This document shows, in pieces, positions 37,068 through 46,220 of a DNA stretch of 64,000 nt. Each line of letters begins with the position of its first letter. The first letter of the stretch is position 1. The stretch is from positions 355 through 64,354 of the forward strand of contig NZ_VLTK01000016.1 in assembly GCF_007558825.1 (NCBI RefSeq). Direction: 5' to 3'. The notes below the pieces were generated by a model. It did not search any database, was not told where the DNA came from, and worked only from the letters and a program-made list of their open reading frames with translations. Source of the stretch: Brevibacterium aurantiacum. GTDB lineage: Bacteria; Actinomycetota; Actinomycetes; Actinomycetales; Brevibacteriaceae. The position numbers and the translations under genes are program-made.

Positions 37068-39146
37068 ATGACTCAACCCGAAGATCCCCAGGCGCCGAGG
37101 TGGTCCACTGACCCCGCGGATGAGTCCACCGACCCCACACACTCCCAAACCGACTCCCCCTCATCCCCGACGACTTCGGTAACCGACACACCCTCGACTG
37201 CAACGACTTCGCCTGCCGCCAGGCTCATCGCCCGGGAACGTCGTGCTGACCGGCGCGAATCGATCCGCGCCAATGCCGCTGCCATCCGCAGGCGCACCTT
37301 CAGCGCCGGAATGTGGGCGACTCGCGCACCGGTCTGGATGTGGCCGGCCCTGCTGATCATCACAGCTATCGGTGGTGTACTCCGACTCTTCAATCTCGAC
37401 TTCCCTCACCGTCTGATCTTCGACGAAACCTATTACGTCAAGGACGCCTACTCCGTCTTCAGGTTCGGCTACGAACGCTCCTGGCCGGAGAATGCCGATG
37501 ACTCCTTCAACGCCGGTGACCCGAGCGTCATCGAGTCCACTCCTGAATATGTCGTCCACCCGCCGTTGGGCAAATGGATCATCGGTGCCGGCATCCACCT
37601 CTTCGGCGCCGACGATTCCTTCGGCTGGCGGTTCTCCGTCGCCATCGTCGGCACCCTGACGATCTTCCTCATGGGCTTCATCGCGTGGAAGCTCTTCCGC
37701 TCCGCGTTCTTCGCCTGTGTGGCCGCTGGCCTGCTTTCGATCGATGGTGAGCACTTCGTGCATTCGCGCACGAGTCTGCTCGACATCATCCTCATGGCCT
37801 TCGTCCTCCTTGCCTTCGCCTTCATCGTGCTCGACCGAGAGTTCGTCACGAAGCGCCTCGCCCGTTTCACAGCATCGGCCGCTCCCCCGGACCGATCGCG
37901 CTCATATTCTCTGACTCCCGCCTCAGAACGGCGCATCCCCGCCGAGTCGGTCGAAGCCTCGCCGGCAGCCCCGAACGCTGAGTCCTCCGAGGCCGCCGCC
38001 CGGCCCCCTGAGTCCGCCGAGTCGCCAGCCGCCTCGTCCGGCGACTCGTCGGCAACCTCTTCGGCGGGACTTCCCGTCCGCGGTCGCGACCGTCACCCAT
38101 CGCGACGCAAGGACCTGATCAACTTCGGGCCCCGCCTCGGCGTGCGTCCCTGGCTCATCGCCGCAGGCATCAGCCTGGGTCTGGCAATGGGAGTGAAATG
38201 GTCGGGGCTCTATGCCGTTGCCGCATTCGGGATCCTCGTCGTCGCCTGGGACGCGCATTCGCGCCACCGCTCCGGGACCGTCCACCCCTGGCTGGGCATG
38301 CTCATCCGCGACAGCATTCCTGCGTTCATCAAACTCGTGCCCGTGGCGCTGCTGACCTATGTCGTCACGTGGTCCGGGTGGATCCGATCCGATGATGCCT
38401 GGGACCGGCAGTGGGCGTTCGAGAACGGCGGCTGGTGGAGCGCACTGCCGGACTGGCTGCTGTGGCTGCCGTCTCTGGCCCACTACCACTACACGGCATA
38501 TTCGTTCCATGTCGGCCTCGACTCGGAACACCCCTATATGTCGAATCCGTGGGGGTGGATCGTCCAGTGGCGGCCGACCTCCTTCTACTACGAATCCCCT
38601 GACCAGGGAAGCATGGGCTGCGCCGTTGAGCACTGTTCAGCGGCGATCACCTCGCTCGGCAATCCGGTCATCTGGGGGCTGGCGCCCATCGCCATCCTGG
38701 TCGCGCTGATCACTTGGATCATCCGCAGAGATGTTCGCGCCGGAGTCATCCTGGCCGGACTCGCCGCGACTTGGCTGCCCTGGTTCGCCTACCAGGAACG
38801 CACAATCTTCACCTTCTACACGATCGTCATGGTCCCCTTCGTGGTCCTCGCGTACACCTACTGCCTGACGCTGCTGTGGGGCCGAGTCCCCACCGCTGCG
38901 AATGCGGCCCCGACGGCGGCGGGTAACCCTGCAGGCTTCTTCGACTCCGCGCCCAAACCGCGGGGCCTCGTGTTCGCCGGTCGCGGCACGCGAATCCCCT
39001 GGTCCTTCTTCGGTCGCCGGATGGCCGTGGGGCTCATCCTTGTGGCCGCGATCATGGCCTTCGCCTACTTCTGGCCGGTCTACACCGGCGAAGTCATTCC
39101 GTTCGACGCCTGGAACAACCGCATGTGGAACGTCACCTGGCGCTGA
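37068..39146 (+). CDS. pmt: Protein O-mannosyltransferase (Pmt, GT39)
   Basis: This polytopic enzyme transfers mannose from polyprenyl-phosphate mannose to secreted proteins. The GT39 signature follows the first helix (NLDFPHRLIFDETYYVKDAYSVF with the DE motif), then EYVVHPPLGKWIIGAGIHLFG and the HFVHSRTSLLDI region. The C-terminus contains NPWGWIVQWRPTSFYYE. Between residues about 265 and 350 an Ala/Ser/Pro-rich insertion of about 85 residues interrupts the membrane domain. The ATG at 37068 has TAAACT about ten bases upstream and no Shine-Dalgarno, so a leaderless transcript is possible. Divergence from the rsmI/DUF4190 group is consistent with actinobacterial gene order. Confidence 0.9.
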   Translation: MTQPEDPQAPRWSTDPADESTDPTHSQTDSPSSPTTSVTDTPSTATTSPAARLIARERRADRRESIRANAAAIRRRTFSAGMWATRAPVWMWPALLIITAIGGVLRLFNLDFPHRLIFDETYYVKDAYSVFRFGYERSWPENADDSFNAGDPSVIESTPEYVVHPPLGKWIIGAGIHLFGADDSFGWRFSVAIVGTLTIFLMGFIAWKLFRSAFFACVAAGLLSIDGEHFVHSRTSLLDIILMAFVLLAFAFIVLDREFVTKRLARFTASAAPPDRSRSYSLTPASERRIPAESVEASPAAPNAESSEAAARPPESAESPAASSGDSSATSSAGLPVRGRDRHPSRRKDLINFGPRLGVRPWLIAAGISLGLAMGVKWSGLYAVAAFGILVVAWDAHSRHRSGTVHPWLGMLIRDSIPAFIKLVPVALLTYVVTWSGWIRSDDAWDRQWAFENGGWWSALPDWLLWLPSLAHYHYTAYSFHVGLDSEHPYMSNPWGWIVQWRPTSFYYESPDQGSMGCAVEHCSAAITSLGNPVIWGLAPIAILVALITWIIRRDVRAGVILAGLAATWLPWFAYQERTIFTFYTIVMVPFVVLAYTYCLTLLWGRVPTAANAAPTAAGNPAGFFDSAPKPRGLVFAGRGTRIPWSFFGRRMAVGLILVAAIMAFAYFWPVYTGEVIPFDAWNNRMWNVTWR

Positions 39147-39312
39147 CCGCTCCCAGCTATTCCGGCGTCACCTGGCGCTGACCGCTCAGTCCCGCCTCGG
39201 GCGACAAACCCGGCCCCACGGCACCTCGACACACACCCGCCACGAAGGCGTCGCCTGTGCGACATTGATCGTTCACCTGGGGGCCACATGCCGTCGTTAG
39301 CGTCGAATCATT

Positions 39313-40692
39313 GTGAACTACCAATCGACTCTGACTCCCCCAGCGCCCACCGATCGCGTGGCCACAGCGCCCGCTGACAATGAGAGCGCAGCACGGCCGC
39401 ATCGGGCCGTGGCGATCATTCCCGCCCGGGGCGGCTCCAAGGGAATTCCGCTGAAGAACCTGCAGAAGGTCGCCGGGGTCTCGCTTCTTGCGCGCGCGAT
39501 CAACGCAGCCAATTCAACACCGAGCATCGACCGCGTGGTCGTCTCGACCGATCATGAGGGCATTGCCGCAGAGGCGATTCGCGCCGGCGCCGAGGTGTGC
39601 CACCGTCCCGCTGACATCGCCGGTGACACCGCGACCAGCGAATCGGCCCTGATCTACACGCTGGCCAACCTCGGCGAGGAATTCGACACCACCGTGTTCA
39701 TGCAGTGCACCTCGCCGTTCATCGACTCAGCCTCGATCGACAACGCGATCGCCGCCGTGCGAGACGGGGACGCCGACGTCGTGTTCTCCGCCGTCGAGGA
39801 CCACTCGTTCCTGTGGCGCCTCGATGACGGCAATTCGGCAGTCGCCGTCGGTCACGAAGCCAGCTTCCGGCCCCGCCGCCAGGACCGTGCCAAGCACTAC
39901 AACGAGACCGGCGCGTTCTACGTCATGCGCACCGAAGGCCTGATCGAACACGAGCACCGCTTCTTCGGCCGCGTCACGATCGAAGAGGTCCCACCCGAGC
40001 ACGCCCGCGAAATCGACGACATGTCCGACCTGTCACTGGTCCGCGCGATCGCCTCCACGCAGGAGACCGCGCAGGTCATCGACGTCGACGCCCTCGTCAC
40101 CGACTTCGACGGAGTCCACACCGACGACGGTGCCTATGTCGACGAGGACGGCAACGAACAGGTCCGCGTCCATCGCGGCGACGGCATGGGAGTCTCACGC
40201 CTCGTCAGATCAGGACTGCCTGTCATGATCCTGTCGAAGGAACGCAACCCAGTCGTCACCCGCAGGGCGGAAAAACTTCACGTGGACGTAACCCAGGGCG
40301 TCGACAATAAATCGAAGGTCCTGCAGTCGTGGATCGAGGAACAGGGCCTCGACGCAACCCGAGTGGCCTACGTCGGAAACGACATCAACGACCTCGAAGC
40401 CTTCGACGTCGTCGGCTGGCCCATCGCAGTCGCGGACGCCCACCCCAAGGTGCTCGCAGCGGCTCGAGTGGTCCTCGATCGGCCGGGTGGAAAGGGAGCT
40501 GTCCGCGAAGTCTGCGACCTCATCCCCGTGCCTGACCAGGCAACGCAGCAGCTGCCGTCGCGGGGCCTGACATCCGTACTGGACTCCGACTCACACCACA
40601 CCAATGCTCACCGACCATCCATCCAGCAGCAACAGCCGTTGCTCACGAATCACGCAGCAAGTCTGCATACCAATCGAAAGCAGGTTTCATGA
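39313..40692 (+). CDS. CMP-nonulosonate cytidylyltransferase fused to a KdsC-like HAD phosphatase
   Basis: A GTG at 39313 starts a 459-residue bifunctional protein. Residues 32-250 are NeuA-like (AIIPARGGSKGIPLKNL, VVSTDHEGIAAEA, FMQCTSPFI, YNETGAFYVMR). Residues 255-410 are an HAD phosphatase of the KdsC type (VDALVTDFDGVHTDDG, MILSKERNPVV, VAYVGNDINDLEAF). The first should activate a sialic-acid-like sugar with CTP; the second should dephosphorylate a 9-phosphate intermediate. A low-complexity tail of about 50 residues follows. The stop overlaps the neuB-like start by four bases. Fused forms of this kind are known, but the exact sugar cannot be read here. Confidence 0.85.
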   Translation: MNYQSTLTPPAPTDRVATAPADNESAARPHRAVAIIPARGGSKGIPLKNLQKVAGVSLLARAINAANSTPSIDRVVVSTDHEGIAAEAIRAGAEVCHRPADIAGDTATSESALIYTLANLGEEFDTTVFMQCTSPFIDSASIDNAIAAVRDGDADVVFSAVEDHSFLWRLDDGNSAVAVGHEASFRPRRQDRAKHYNETGAFYVMRTEGLIEHEHRFFGRVTIEEVPPEHAREIDDMSDLSLVRAIASTQETAQVIDVDALVTDFDGVHTDDGAYVDEDGNEQVRVHRGDGMGVSRLVRSGLPVMILSKERNPVVTRRAEKLHVDVTQGVDNKSKVLQSWIEEQGLDATRVAYVGNDINDLEAFDVVGWPIAVADAHPKVLAAARVVLDRPGGKGAVREVCDLIPVPDQATQQLPSRGLTSVLDSDSHHTNAHRPSIQQQQPLLTNHAASLHTNRKQVS

Positions 40693-41576
40693 CTGATCAA
40701 CTCGCCCCCGTGGCCTTCGGAGATCACCTCGTCGGCCCGAATCAGCCCGTGTACATGATCGGCGAAATCGGCATCAACCACAACGGCGACGTCGAGATCG
40801 CGAAGCAGCTCATGGATGTCGCCGTCACCGCCGGTGCCCAGGCCGTGAAGTTCCAGAAGCGCAATCCCGATGTGGCTGTGCCCGAACACCAGAAGTCGAA
40901 GATGCGCTCGACCCCTTGGGGCGAGATGACTTACCTCGACTACAAGTGGCGCGTCGAGTTCGGCCAGGAAGAATACGCCGAGATCGACCGCTACGCCAAG
41001 GAAGTCGGTCTGCAGTGGTTCGCCTCCCCCTGGGACACTGACTCCGTGGACTTCCTCGAAAACGAGTTCGACGCACTGACCTACAAGGTCGCCTCAGCTT
41101 CGCTGACCGACTTCGAGCTCCTCCGTGCGATCGCCGCCACCGGCAAGCCCGTGCTGTGCTCCTCTGGCATGTCCGACTGGGCAACGCTCGATGCAGCCGT
41201 CGAGGTCTTCGACCGCGACAAGCTCGTCCTCATGCACGCCACCTCGACCTACCCGCTGCCTCCCGAAGAGGTCAACCTCAAGGCAATCCCGGCAATGCGT
41301 GAGCGTTACGGTGTGCCCGTGGGCTACTCCGGCCACGAGCTGGGCCTCGAGATCTCCTTCGCCGCCGCGGCACTGGGCGCCGTGACCATCGAACGCCACA
41401 TCACCCTCGACTCCTCGATGTGGGGCTCGGACCAGTCCGCCTCGATGGAACCACGCGAGTTCACCTCGCTCGTCAAGGGCGTGCGCGTCCTCGAAACCGC
41501 CTTCGGCGACGGCGAGAAGCGCGTCATGCCGGGCGAAGAGTCGAAGATCGATTCCCTCCGCAAGGTCAGCGTCTGA
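40689..41576 (+). CDS. NeuB-like nonulosonate synthase lacking the SAF domain
   Basis: The enzyme condenses PEP with a mannose-type sugar to form a nonulosonate. The TIM-barrel motifs are clear: GEIGINHNGDVEIAKQLMD, VKFQKRN, WFASPWDTDSVDFLE, YKVASASLTDFELL, HATSTYPLPPEEVNL, GYSGHELGLEISFAA and the metal-site ERHITLDSSMWGSDQSASMEP. At 295 residues it ends directly after the barrel, whereas usual NeuB proteins of about 340 residues carry a C-terminal antifreeze-like SAF domain. It is coupled to the cytidylyltransferase/phosphatase gene. No epimerase gene (NeuC type) is nearby. Confidence 0.87.
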   Translation: MTDQLAPVAFGDHLVGPNQPVYMIGEIGINHNGDVEIAKQLMDVAVTAGAQAVKFQKRNPDVAVPEHQKSKMRSTPWGEMTYLDYKWRVEFGQEEYAEIDRYAKEVGLQWFASPWDTDSVDFLENEFDALTYKVASASLTDFELLRAIAATGKPVLCSSGMSDWATLDAAVEVFDRDKLVLMHATSTYPLPPEEVNLKAIPAMRERYGVPVGYSGHELGLEISFAAAALGAVTIERHITLDSSMWGSDQSASMEPREFTSLVKGVRVLETAFGDGEKRVMPGEESKIDSLRKVSV

Positions 41577-41593
41577 GCAAGGTCAGCGTCTGA
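41560..41593. repeat. 17-bp tandem duplication spanning the neuB-like stop
   Basis: GCAAGGTCAGCGTCTGA occurs at 41560-41576 and again at 41577-41593, so the last codons and stop of the gene are repeated immediately downstream. Confidence 0.9.
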
Positions 41594-41644
41594 TCTGACC
41601 TGATCCTCGGCTGGTCTGATCGCGCTCTGACCTGATCAGCTGAT

Positions 41645-41681
41645 AACGGCCCCACCACCTCGGCGAGGTGGTGGGGCCGTT
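41645..41681. terminator. Terminator between the neuB-like gene and the convergent pyruvyltransferase-like gene
   Basis: A perfect 18-bp stem (41645-41662 with 41664-41681) contains a CCTCGGCGAGG core. It lies between convergent genes and may serve both. Confidence 0.82.
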
Positions 41682-41774
41682 GTCGTGTCCGCGCCTCTGC
41701 ACCGGGTTCCTTGTCAACGGGAGCCTAGGCCGGGGCGATGATCGCCGGCTCCGCCTTCCGAGGCGCGCCGTTCT

Positions 41775-43604
41775 TCAGCGCTTGAATGCGCGCTTGATTC
41801 TCCGCGCTCTCCAGGCCAGCCCATGCGCCGTCTTGTCGATGAGGACCTTCGCTTCGGCGGTGGCCGTACGATCCGTGACCGACCTGAGCTGGGTATCAGA
41901 TTTCTCGAGCCGCTTCCGCAGTCCGGCTGCCTCGCCGGCGTGACGGTTCTTCTCAGCTGTTCGAGCATCGAGTTCTGTGGTCTGGGCGGCGAGCTCAGCA
42001 GATTGCTGCTCGAGCTGAGCTTCTTTCTGATTGAGGTCATGTCGAAGGTTCTTGCGATCAGCTTCGAGGTCCTTACGCTGCGTGGCGGCGTTGTCGAGCT
42101 TCTGCTTGTGCTCGCGACGGATCTTCGAGAGTTCTCGCGTCTGAGCGGTGCTGAACTCCTCAGCCTCGGCGACTGCCGCGAGGTGGAACTCCTCGGCTCG
42201 GATGTCGGAGCCTGTACGCAGATCCACGTCTGCGCCCGGGCTCCCGGCATCCGCGGGAAAGTGCCCCACATCCGCACCGACACCGACACCGACACCGACA
42301 CCGGAGCTTTCCGCATCTGTCCCCTGTCGTCCAGTGCCCGACGCGGGCCGCAGCGTATCGTGGATATCGGCGTGGTTCTCTGCCGTGATGTCGAAGAGCT
42401 TCTGCCGCGTCGATGCGAGGTCATCTTGCAGGTCATTGCCCTGCGCGTAGGCGTGCTCGATCGTGTCGACGATCCCCTGGGCCAAAGCTTGTACTCGCCG
42501 CGCGACGTCGCCGCTGACAGCGTCGCCGCTGACCCCGGTGCCATCACTGTCCGCGCCCGCACTTTCCGCCGTCATTCCTTCCTGCCCCACCGGCACGACG
42601 AATTCCGGGTGCCCGATGTCGTGTGCGAAGTAGCCCAGCTTGGCGTGCAGGTCGAGGGAGATCGGGATCGAGCCGACTCCGAAGGGGATCATCTGCGCGT
42701 GGCCGCGACCGCCCAACACATAGGGGATTGTGGCGAACAGGTCGAAGCCGGCGAAGAACCCGACGTCGGAGCCATATAGCCTGACCTCCTCGATTTCGGG
42801 CACCTCGGCAACCAACTGCCGCGACACCTCGGCGTCATCAGGATGGAAGGGAACGCTGAGGATGGTCCACCCCTTGGCCACAAGCGTGCGGGCGGCTTCG
42901 ATCGTTGCCCGGTGGATCACCTCGGCGTCATAGCCAGCAGCCTCTTGGCGCGGATGAACGAGCATCTGGATGGCCAGGACCTTCTGGCTCGGATCGGGAC
43001 GTCGACCAAGCAGAGGTTCGTAGAGCAGACCCGCGATGGTCGTCGGGCAGGGTTGGAAGCGAATCGAGTCAGTCCTCGAATTCGACGACTCCCCCATACC
43101 GTTCTCTTCGATACCGAGGAACCGGGACATCGTCTCGATGCTGCCGGTGTTACGCAGGCCGAAGAACACGGACTGGTCGAGGACCTGGCTGACATGGGTG
43201 CGCATCAGTTCGTCGAATTCGGGCTGGCCGGGAAACCGGTTGTCGCCGAGCGCATAGACGATCAACGGGACCTCGATGGCGTCGAGCGCCTCGGCGGAGA
43301 TCTTCCACTGCCAGCCAGAGAGCCGATTCGGGTTCGTGTCCTGGAGGAACAGCCCGCCGCCGCCGATGACAACAGCATCGGCCGATGAATTGATCCGCTC
43401 GACCAGGGCCATGTCCACCTCGCGTCGCAGGGCCGCCGCCGAGGTGAAATCGACCTCACCGACCGACTGCCCCGAGGAACCAGAGGCGGCCGAACCACCC
43501 GTGCCCATCACTCGGAAAGCGTCTCTGACCACGGGGAACAGGGCCTTGTCGCCATAGTTTCCCCAGGTCGGGATGTCGAAGTGGAACAGCTTCAGGTTCG
43601 GCAT
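41775..43604 (-). CDS. Polysaccharide pyruvyltransferase-like protein with C-terminal coiled coil
   Basis: The N-terminal part (residues 1-345) resembles the PS_pyruv_trans family: LKLFHFDIPTWGNYGDKALFPVV, DAVVIGGGGLFLQDTN, PLIVYALGDNRFPG, FFGLRNTGSIETM, and a C-terminal GGRGHAQMIPFGVGSIPISLDLHAKLGYFAHDIGHPEFVVPV. The family transfers pyruvate ketals to surface sugars. Residues about 345-465 form a linker containing a Gly-Val repeat from a hexanucleotide repeat at 42275-42304. Residues about 465-590 are a coiled coil (EEFHLAAVAEAEEFSTAQTR and onward) ending in a very basic tail. It is divergent from the GT2 gene. Confidence 0.82.
   Translation of the reverse strand: MPNLKLFHFDIPTWGNYGDKALFPVVRDAFRVMGTGGSAASGSSGQSVGEVDFTSAAALRREVDMALVERINSSADAVVIGGGGLFLQDTNPNRLSGWQWKISAEALDAIEVPLIVYALGDNRFPGQPEFDELMRTHVSQVLDQSVFFGLRNTGSIETMSRFLGIEENGMGESSNSRTDSIRFQPCPTTIAGLLYEPLLGRRPDPSQKVLAIQMLVHPRQEAAGYDAEVIHRATIEAARTLVAKGWTILSVPFHPDDAEVSRQLVAEVPEIEEVRLYGSDVGFFAGFDLFATIPYVLGGRGHAQMIPFGVGSIPISLDLHAKLGYFAHDIGHPEFVVPVGQEGMTAESAGADSDGTGVSGDAVSGDVARRVQALAQGIVDTIEHAYAQGNDLQDDLASTRQKLFDITAENHADIHDTLRPASGTGRQGTDAESSGVGVGVGVGADVGHFPADAGSPGADVDLRTGSDIRAEEFHLAAVAEAEEFSTAQTRELSKIRREHKQKLDNAATQRKDLEADRKNLRHDLNQKEAQLEQQSAELAAQTTELDARTAEKNRHAGEAAGLRKRLEKSDTQLRSVTDRTATAEAKVLIDKTAHGLAWRARRIKRAFKR
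42275..42304. repeat. Hexanucleotide repeat (CACCGA)n inside the pyruvyltransferase-like gene
   Basis: Four perfect CACCGA units (42275-42298) and a near unit encode an in-frame Val-Gly repeat on the minus strand. Copy number could vary by slippage without shifting frame. Confidence 0.85.
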
Positions 43605-43830
43605 CACATCAGGCTATGAGTGGTCGACAACGTGACCGTGGGCGGCAAGCGAACGCCGGGTGAATTCGCGCTGTCTGAACCGTCAACCTCGGCGCAACCC
43701 ACCGTTCGCTTAGGAATTCTACGATCAATCGAATGCGAACCACACAGCCCGTCCGCACAGGAGAACACGTGCATGCACCAGCGCACGCGACGAGCTCCAT
43801 GACAGAAGAGCACCACCGCGAAAGGACCCA

Positions 43831-44802
43831 ATGACAGTCCCAGTCGTCAGTGTCATCATCGCTGCGAAGAACGCCGAGGAAACGATCGGCGGGAGCCTGA
43901 AGAGCCTGGTCAACCAGCGCTTCACCCGTGACGAACTGGAAGTCATCGTCGTCAACGACGGGTCCACAGATGACACCGCGGGAGTCATTGCCGAATTCGC
44001 CGACCTCCTCAACCTGGTGACCATCCACAACACGGAGTCACGCGGCGTCTCCACAGCACGCAACAGCGCGCTGGAAGCTGCCACAGGTGAGACGATCACC
44101 TACCTCGACGGCGACGACTGGTACGCCCCGGGCCATCTGCGCTCCCTGACAGATTCGATCACAGGTCTGGGCGTGGACTTCGTCAAGACCAACTACCTCA
44201 TCGTCAACGGGTTCAAACGCAAACTGCGCACAGCCCCCTGCCTCACCCACAACACGGCACTCAATCCCAGGGACTTCATCCTCCCCCACGATGCCTCGAC
44301 GATGGTCGACTTCCCCGAGTGCTGGACCGGCATCTACTCCCGGTCGATGGCGCAGCGGGGCCTGCTCGAGTTCAACCCGGCACTGCGGACCTGCGAGGAT
44401 CGCCCCTGGACCTGGCGCCACCACCTCGAGACCGACAGCTTCGCCGTCGTCGACACCGCCGGACTGTGCTATCGCAAAGGCAGCGCCACCTCGTTGACGG
44501 CGATCTTCGACGAACGTCAGCTCGACTTCATCCCCGCCTTCCGCTCCGTGTTCGCGATGCTCGAGGAGAAGCCGGAGTTCCGTCGCTTCGAACGCAAGGC
44601 CGTCCGCAACTTCCTCTCCATCCTCTACTTCCAGATCCATAACCGCGGCTCCTCGATGAGTCACGAGGTCAGGTCGAAGCTCAACGTGGGTGCGGTGAAC
44701 ACCTTGCAGGGCGTCGACAACGACATCATCGACCAGGCCCTGCACAACTACGGGGAGCACCGACTGCCCGTGATCGAGTCGATCGTCAGGAGGGCCCGCT
44801 GA
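43831..44802 (+). CDS. GT2 glycosyltransferase
   Basis: The 323-residue enzyme has the GT-A fold signatures VSVIIAAKNAEETIGGSLKSL, VIVVNDGSTDDTAGV, GVSTARNSALEAATGETITYLDGDDWYAPGHL (the DXD-type motif DGDDW near residue 97) and a C-terminal helical region. A good GAAAGGA Shine-Dalgarno precedes the ATG. It could start or extend the nonulosonate polymer, or add a hexose. Its stop overlaps the start of the next gene by one base (TGATG), so the four downstream genes form one operon. Confidence 0.87.
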   Translation: MTVPVVSVIIAAKNAEETIGGSLKSLVNQRFTRDELEVIVVNDGSTDDTAGVIAEFADLLNLVTIHNTESRGVSTARNSALEAATGETITYLDGDDWYAPGHLRSLTDSITGLGVDFVKTNYLIVNGFKRKLRTAPCLTHNTALNPRDFILPHDASTMVDFPECWTGIYSRSMAQRGLLEFNPALRTCEDRPWTWRHHLETDSFAVVDTAGLCYRKGSATSLTAIFDERQLDFIPAFRSVFAMLEEKPEFRRFERKAVRNFLSILYFQIHNRGSSMSHEVRSKLNVGAVNTLQGVDNDIIDQALHNYGEHRLPVIESIVRRAR

Positions 44803-46220
44803 TGACCCAGATCATCCAGATCTCCACCCAGTACCAACTCGCGAACATCGTTGCCCTGATCCGCGCCGGACGCCTCGGTGAAGCGAAGGAGCGACGGATC
44901 CTCGTCATCGCCAACAACTCCTTCGCCCCCGAGCTGACCCCGGCCGCCGATGACATGCCCGGCTCGGCCGGCCTGCTGACCCACTTCGATCTCATCATCG
45001 ACTGGAACGCCACCATCTGGCCCAACCATCCGAAGGCCTTCGGCATCTCCGGCGAACGTGCCCCGCTCATGCAGCGCTCGCTGCGCTCGGGATGGGCGAT
45101 CGCCGATGACGAGCCCATCGATCTCATCGTCGAGTCCCTGCCCGGTCATCCGGCCGGTGTGCTCACCCAGATCTTCACCACGGCGAGGATCTCGGTGCAC
45201 TCCGATGGGCTGATGAGCTACGGCCCGATCCGCAATCCGCTGTCCCTGCCGCAGTACCAGCGGCTGTCGACGATCTACTACACGGATCTTCTGCCGGGCA
45301 TCACCCCACGTCAGCTTGCCGAGCACTCCCCCGATCGTGTGGTCCTGCCGGCTGCGGATCTGAAATCGGTCATCGAGGACATGGCCGCCGAGGTGGCTCC
45401 GGACCTGGCGGCGGCGGATCTCGCCGATCCGATCCCCGACGCTGCCATGGTCCTCGGCCAGTACCTCGCTCAGATCGACCTCATCACCGCCGAGGAGGAG
45501 CTGGATCTGCACCTGCAGATGATCGATGAGGTCAAGGCTCGCGGACTCTCCACTGTCATCTTCAAACCCCACCCCACCTCGGCGCGGACGACGATCGAAC
45601 CATTGCGCCAGCGCAGCCACGAACTGGGACTGGAATTCGTCCTCGCCGATGTCTCCCTGCTGGCCGAGATCGTCATCGCCACCACCCGACCGCAGCTCGT
45701 CGTGTCCTGCTATTCGACGGGACTCGCGACCGCTCGTGCCCTGTTCGGGACCGCCACGGCCGCGATCGGCACCTCGATGATGCTGGAGGTCCTGGCTCCG
45801 TACCAGAACAGCAACCGGATCCCTCTGACGATCGTCGATGCCCTGCACTCGGGCGGATATGCCCTGAAGGACCTGGGCCCGCTCATCGACGCCGTCACCT
45901 ACTGCATGCAGTCCGAGACCGCTTCCTACCTGCGGGACAACGCGATCGAGTTCCTCGAATCGGCCGTCGGCGGTGAGGACATGAAGTACTTCAAACGCAA
46001 GCGCCTGTCGAAGCTGGACCTGCCCGGACAACTGGAGATTCCAGCGCATCGCAAGGGGCTCAGCTCGGCCAAGCGGCGTCTGCGCACGCAGGCGAAGCGC
46101 GCTCAGCACACCCTGAAGACCTACGGGATCTCCATCGACGCCCCGAAGCTCGTCCCGAAGGTGAAGTCGACGCTGAACTCGAAGCTGAGTATGAAACTCA
46201 GATCGGAGCCGGACCGATGA
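44802..46220 (+). CDS. Polysialyltransferase-family protein
   Basis: The 472-residue protein resembles the bacterial alpha-2,8-polysialyltransferase family (Pfam A-2_8-polyST). The FKPHPTS motif at about residues 256-262 corresponds to the HP motif, and SCYSTGLATARAL near 302 to the serine motif used to bind CMP-sialic acid. The N-terminus (IIQISTQYQLANIVALIRAG) and a SVHSDGLMSYGP segment are also typical. It would polymerise or attach the CMP-activated sugar made by the cytidylyltransferase. The C-terminal 60 residues are basic. It is coupled to both flanking glycosyltransferase genes. Confidence 0.78.
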   Translation: MTQIIQISTQYQLANIVALIRAGRLGEAKERRILVIANNSFAPELTPAADDMPGSAGLLTHFDLIIDWNATIWPNHPKAFGISGERAPLMQRSLRSGWAIADDEPIDLIVESLPGHPAGVLTQIFTTARISVHSDGLMSYGPIRNPLSLPQYQRLSTIYYTDLLPGITPRQLAEHSPDRVVLPAADLKSVIEDMAAEVAPDLAAADLADPIPDAAMVLGQYLAQIDLITAEEELDLHLQMIDEVKARGLSTVIFKPHPTSARTTIEPLRQRSHELGLEFVLADVSLLAEIVIATTRPQLVVSCYSTGLATARALFGTATAAIGTSMMLEVLAPYQNSNRIPLTIVDALHSGGYALKDLGPLIDAVTYCMQSETASYLRDNAIEFLESAVGGEDMKYFKRKRLSKLDLPGQLEIPAHRKGLSSAKRRLRTQAKRAQHTLKTYGISIDAPKLVPKVKSTLNSKLSMKLRSEPDR

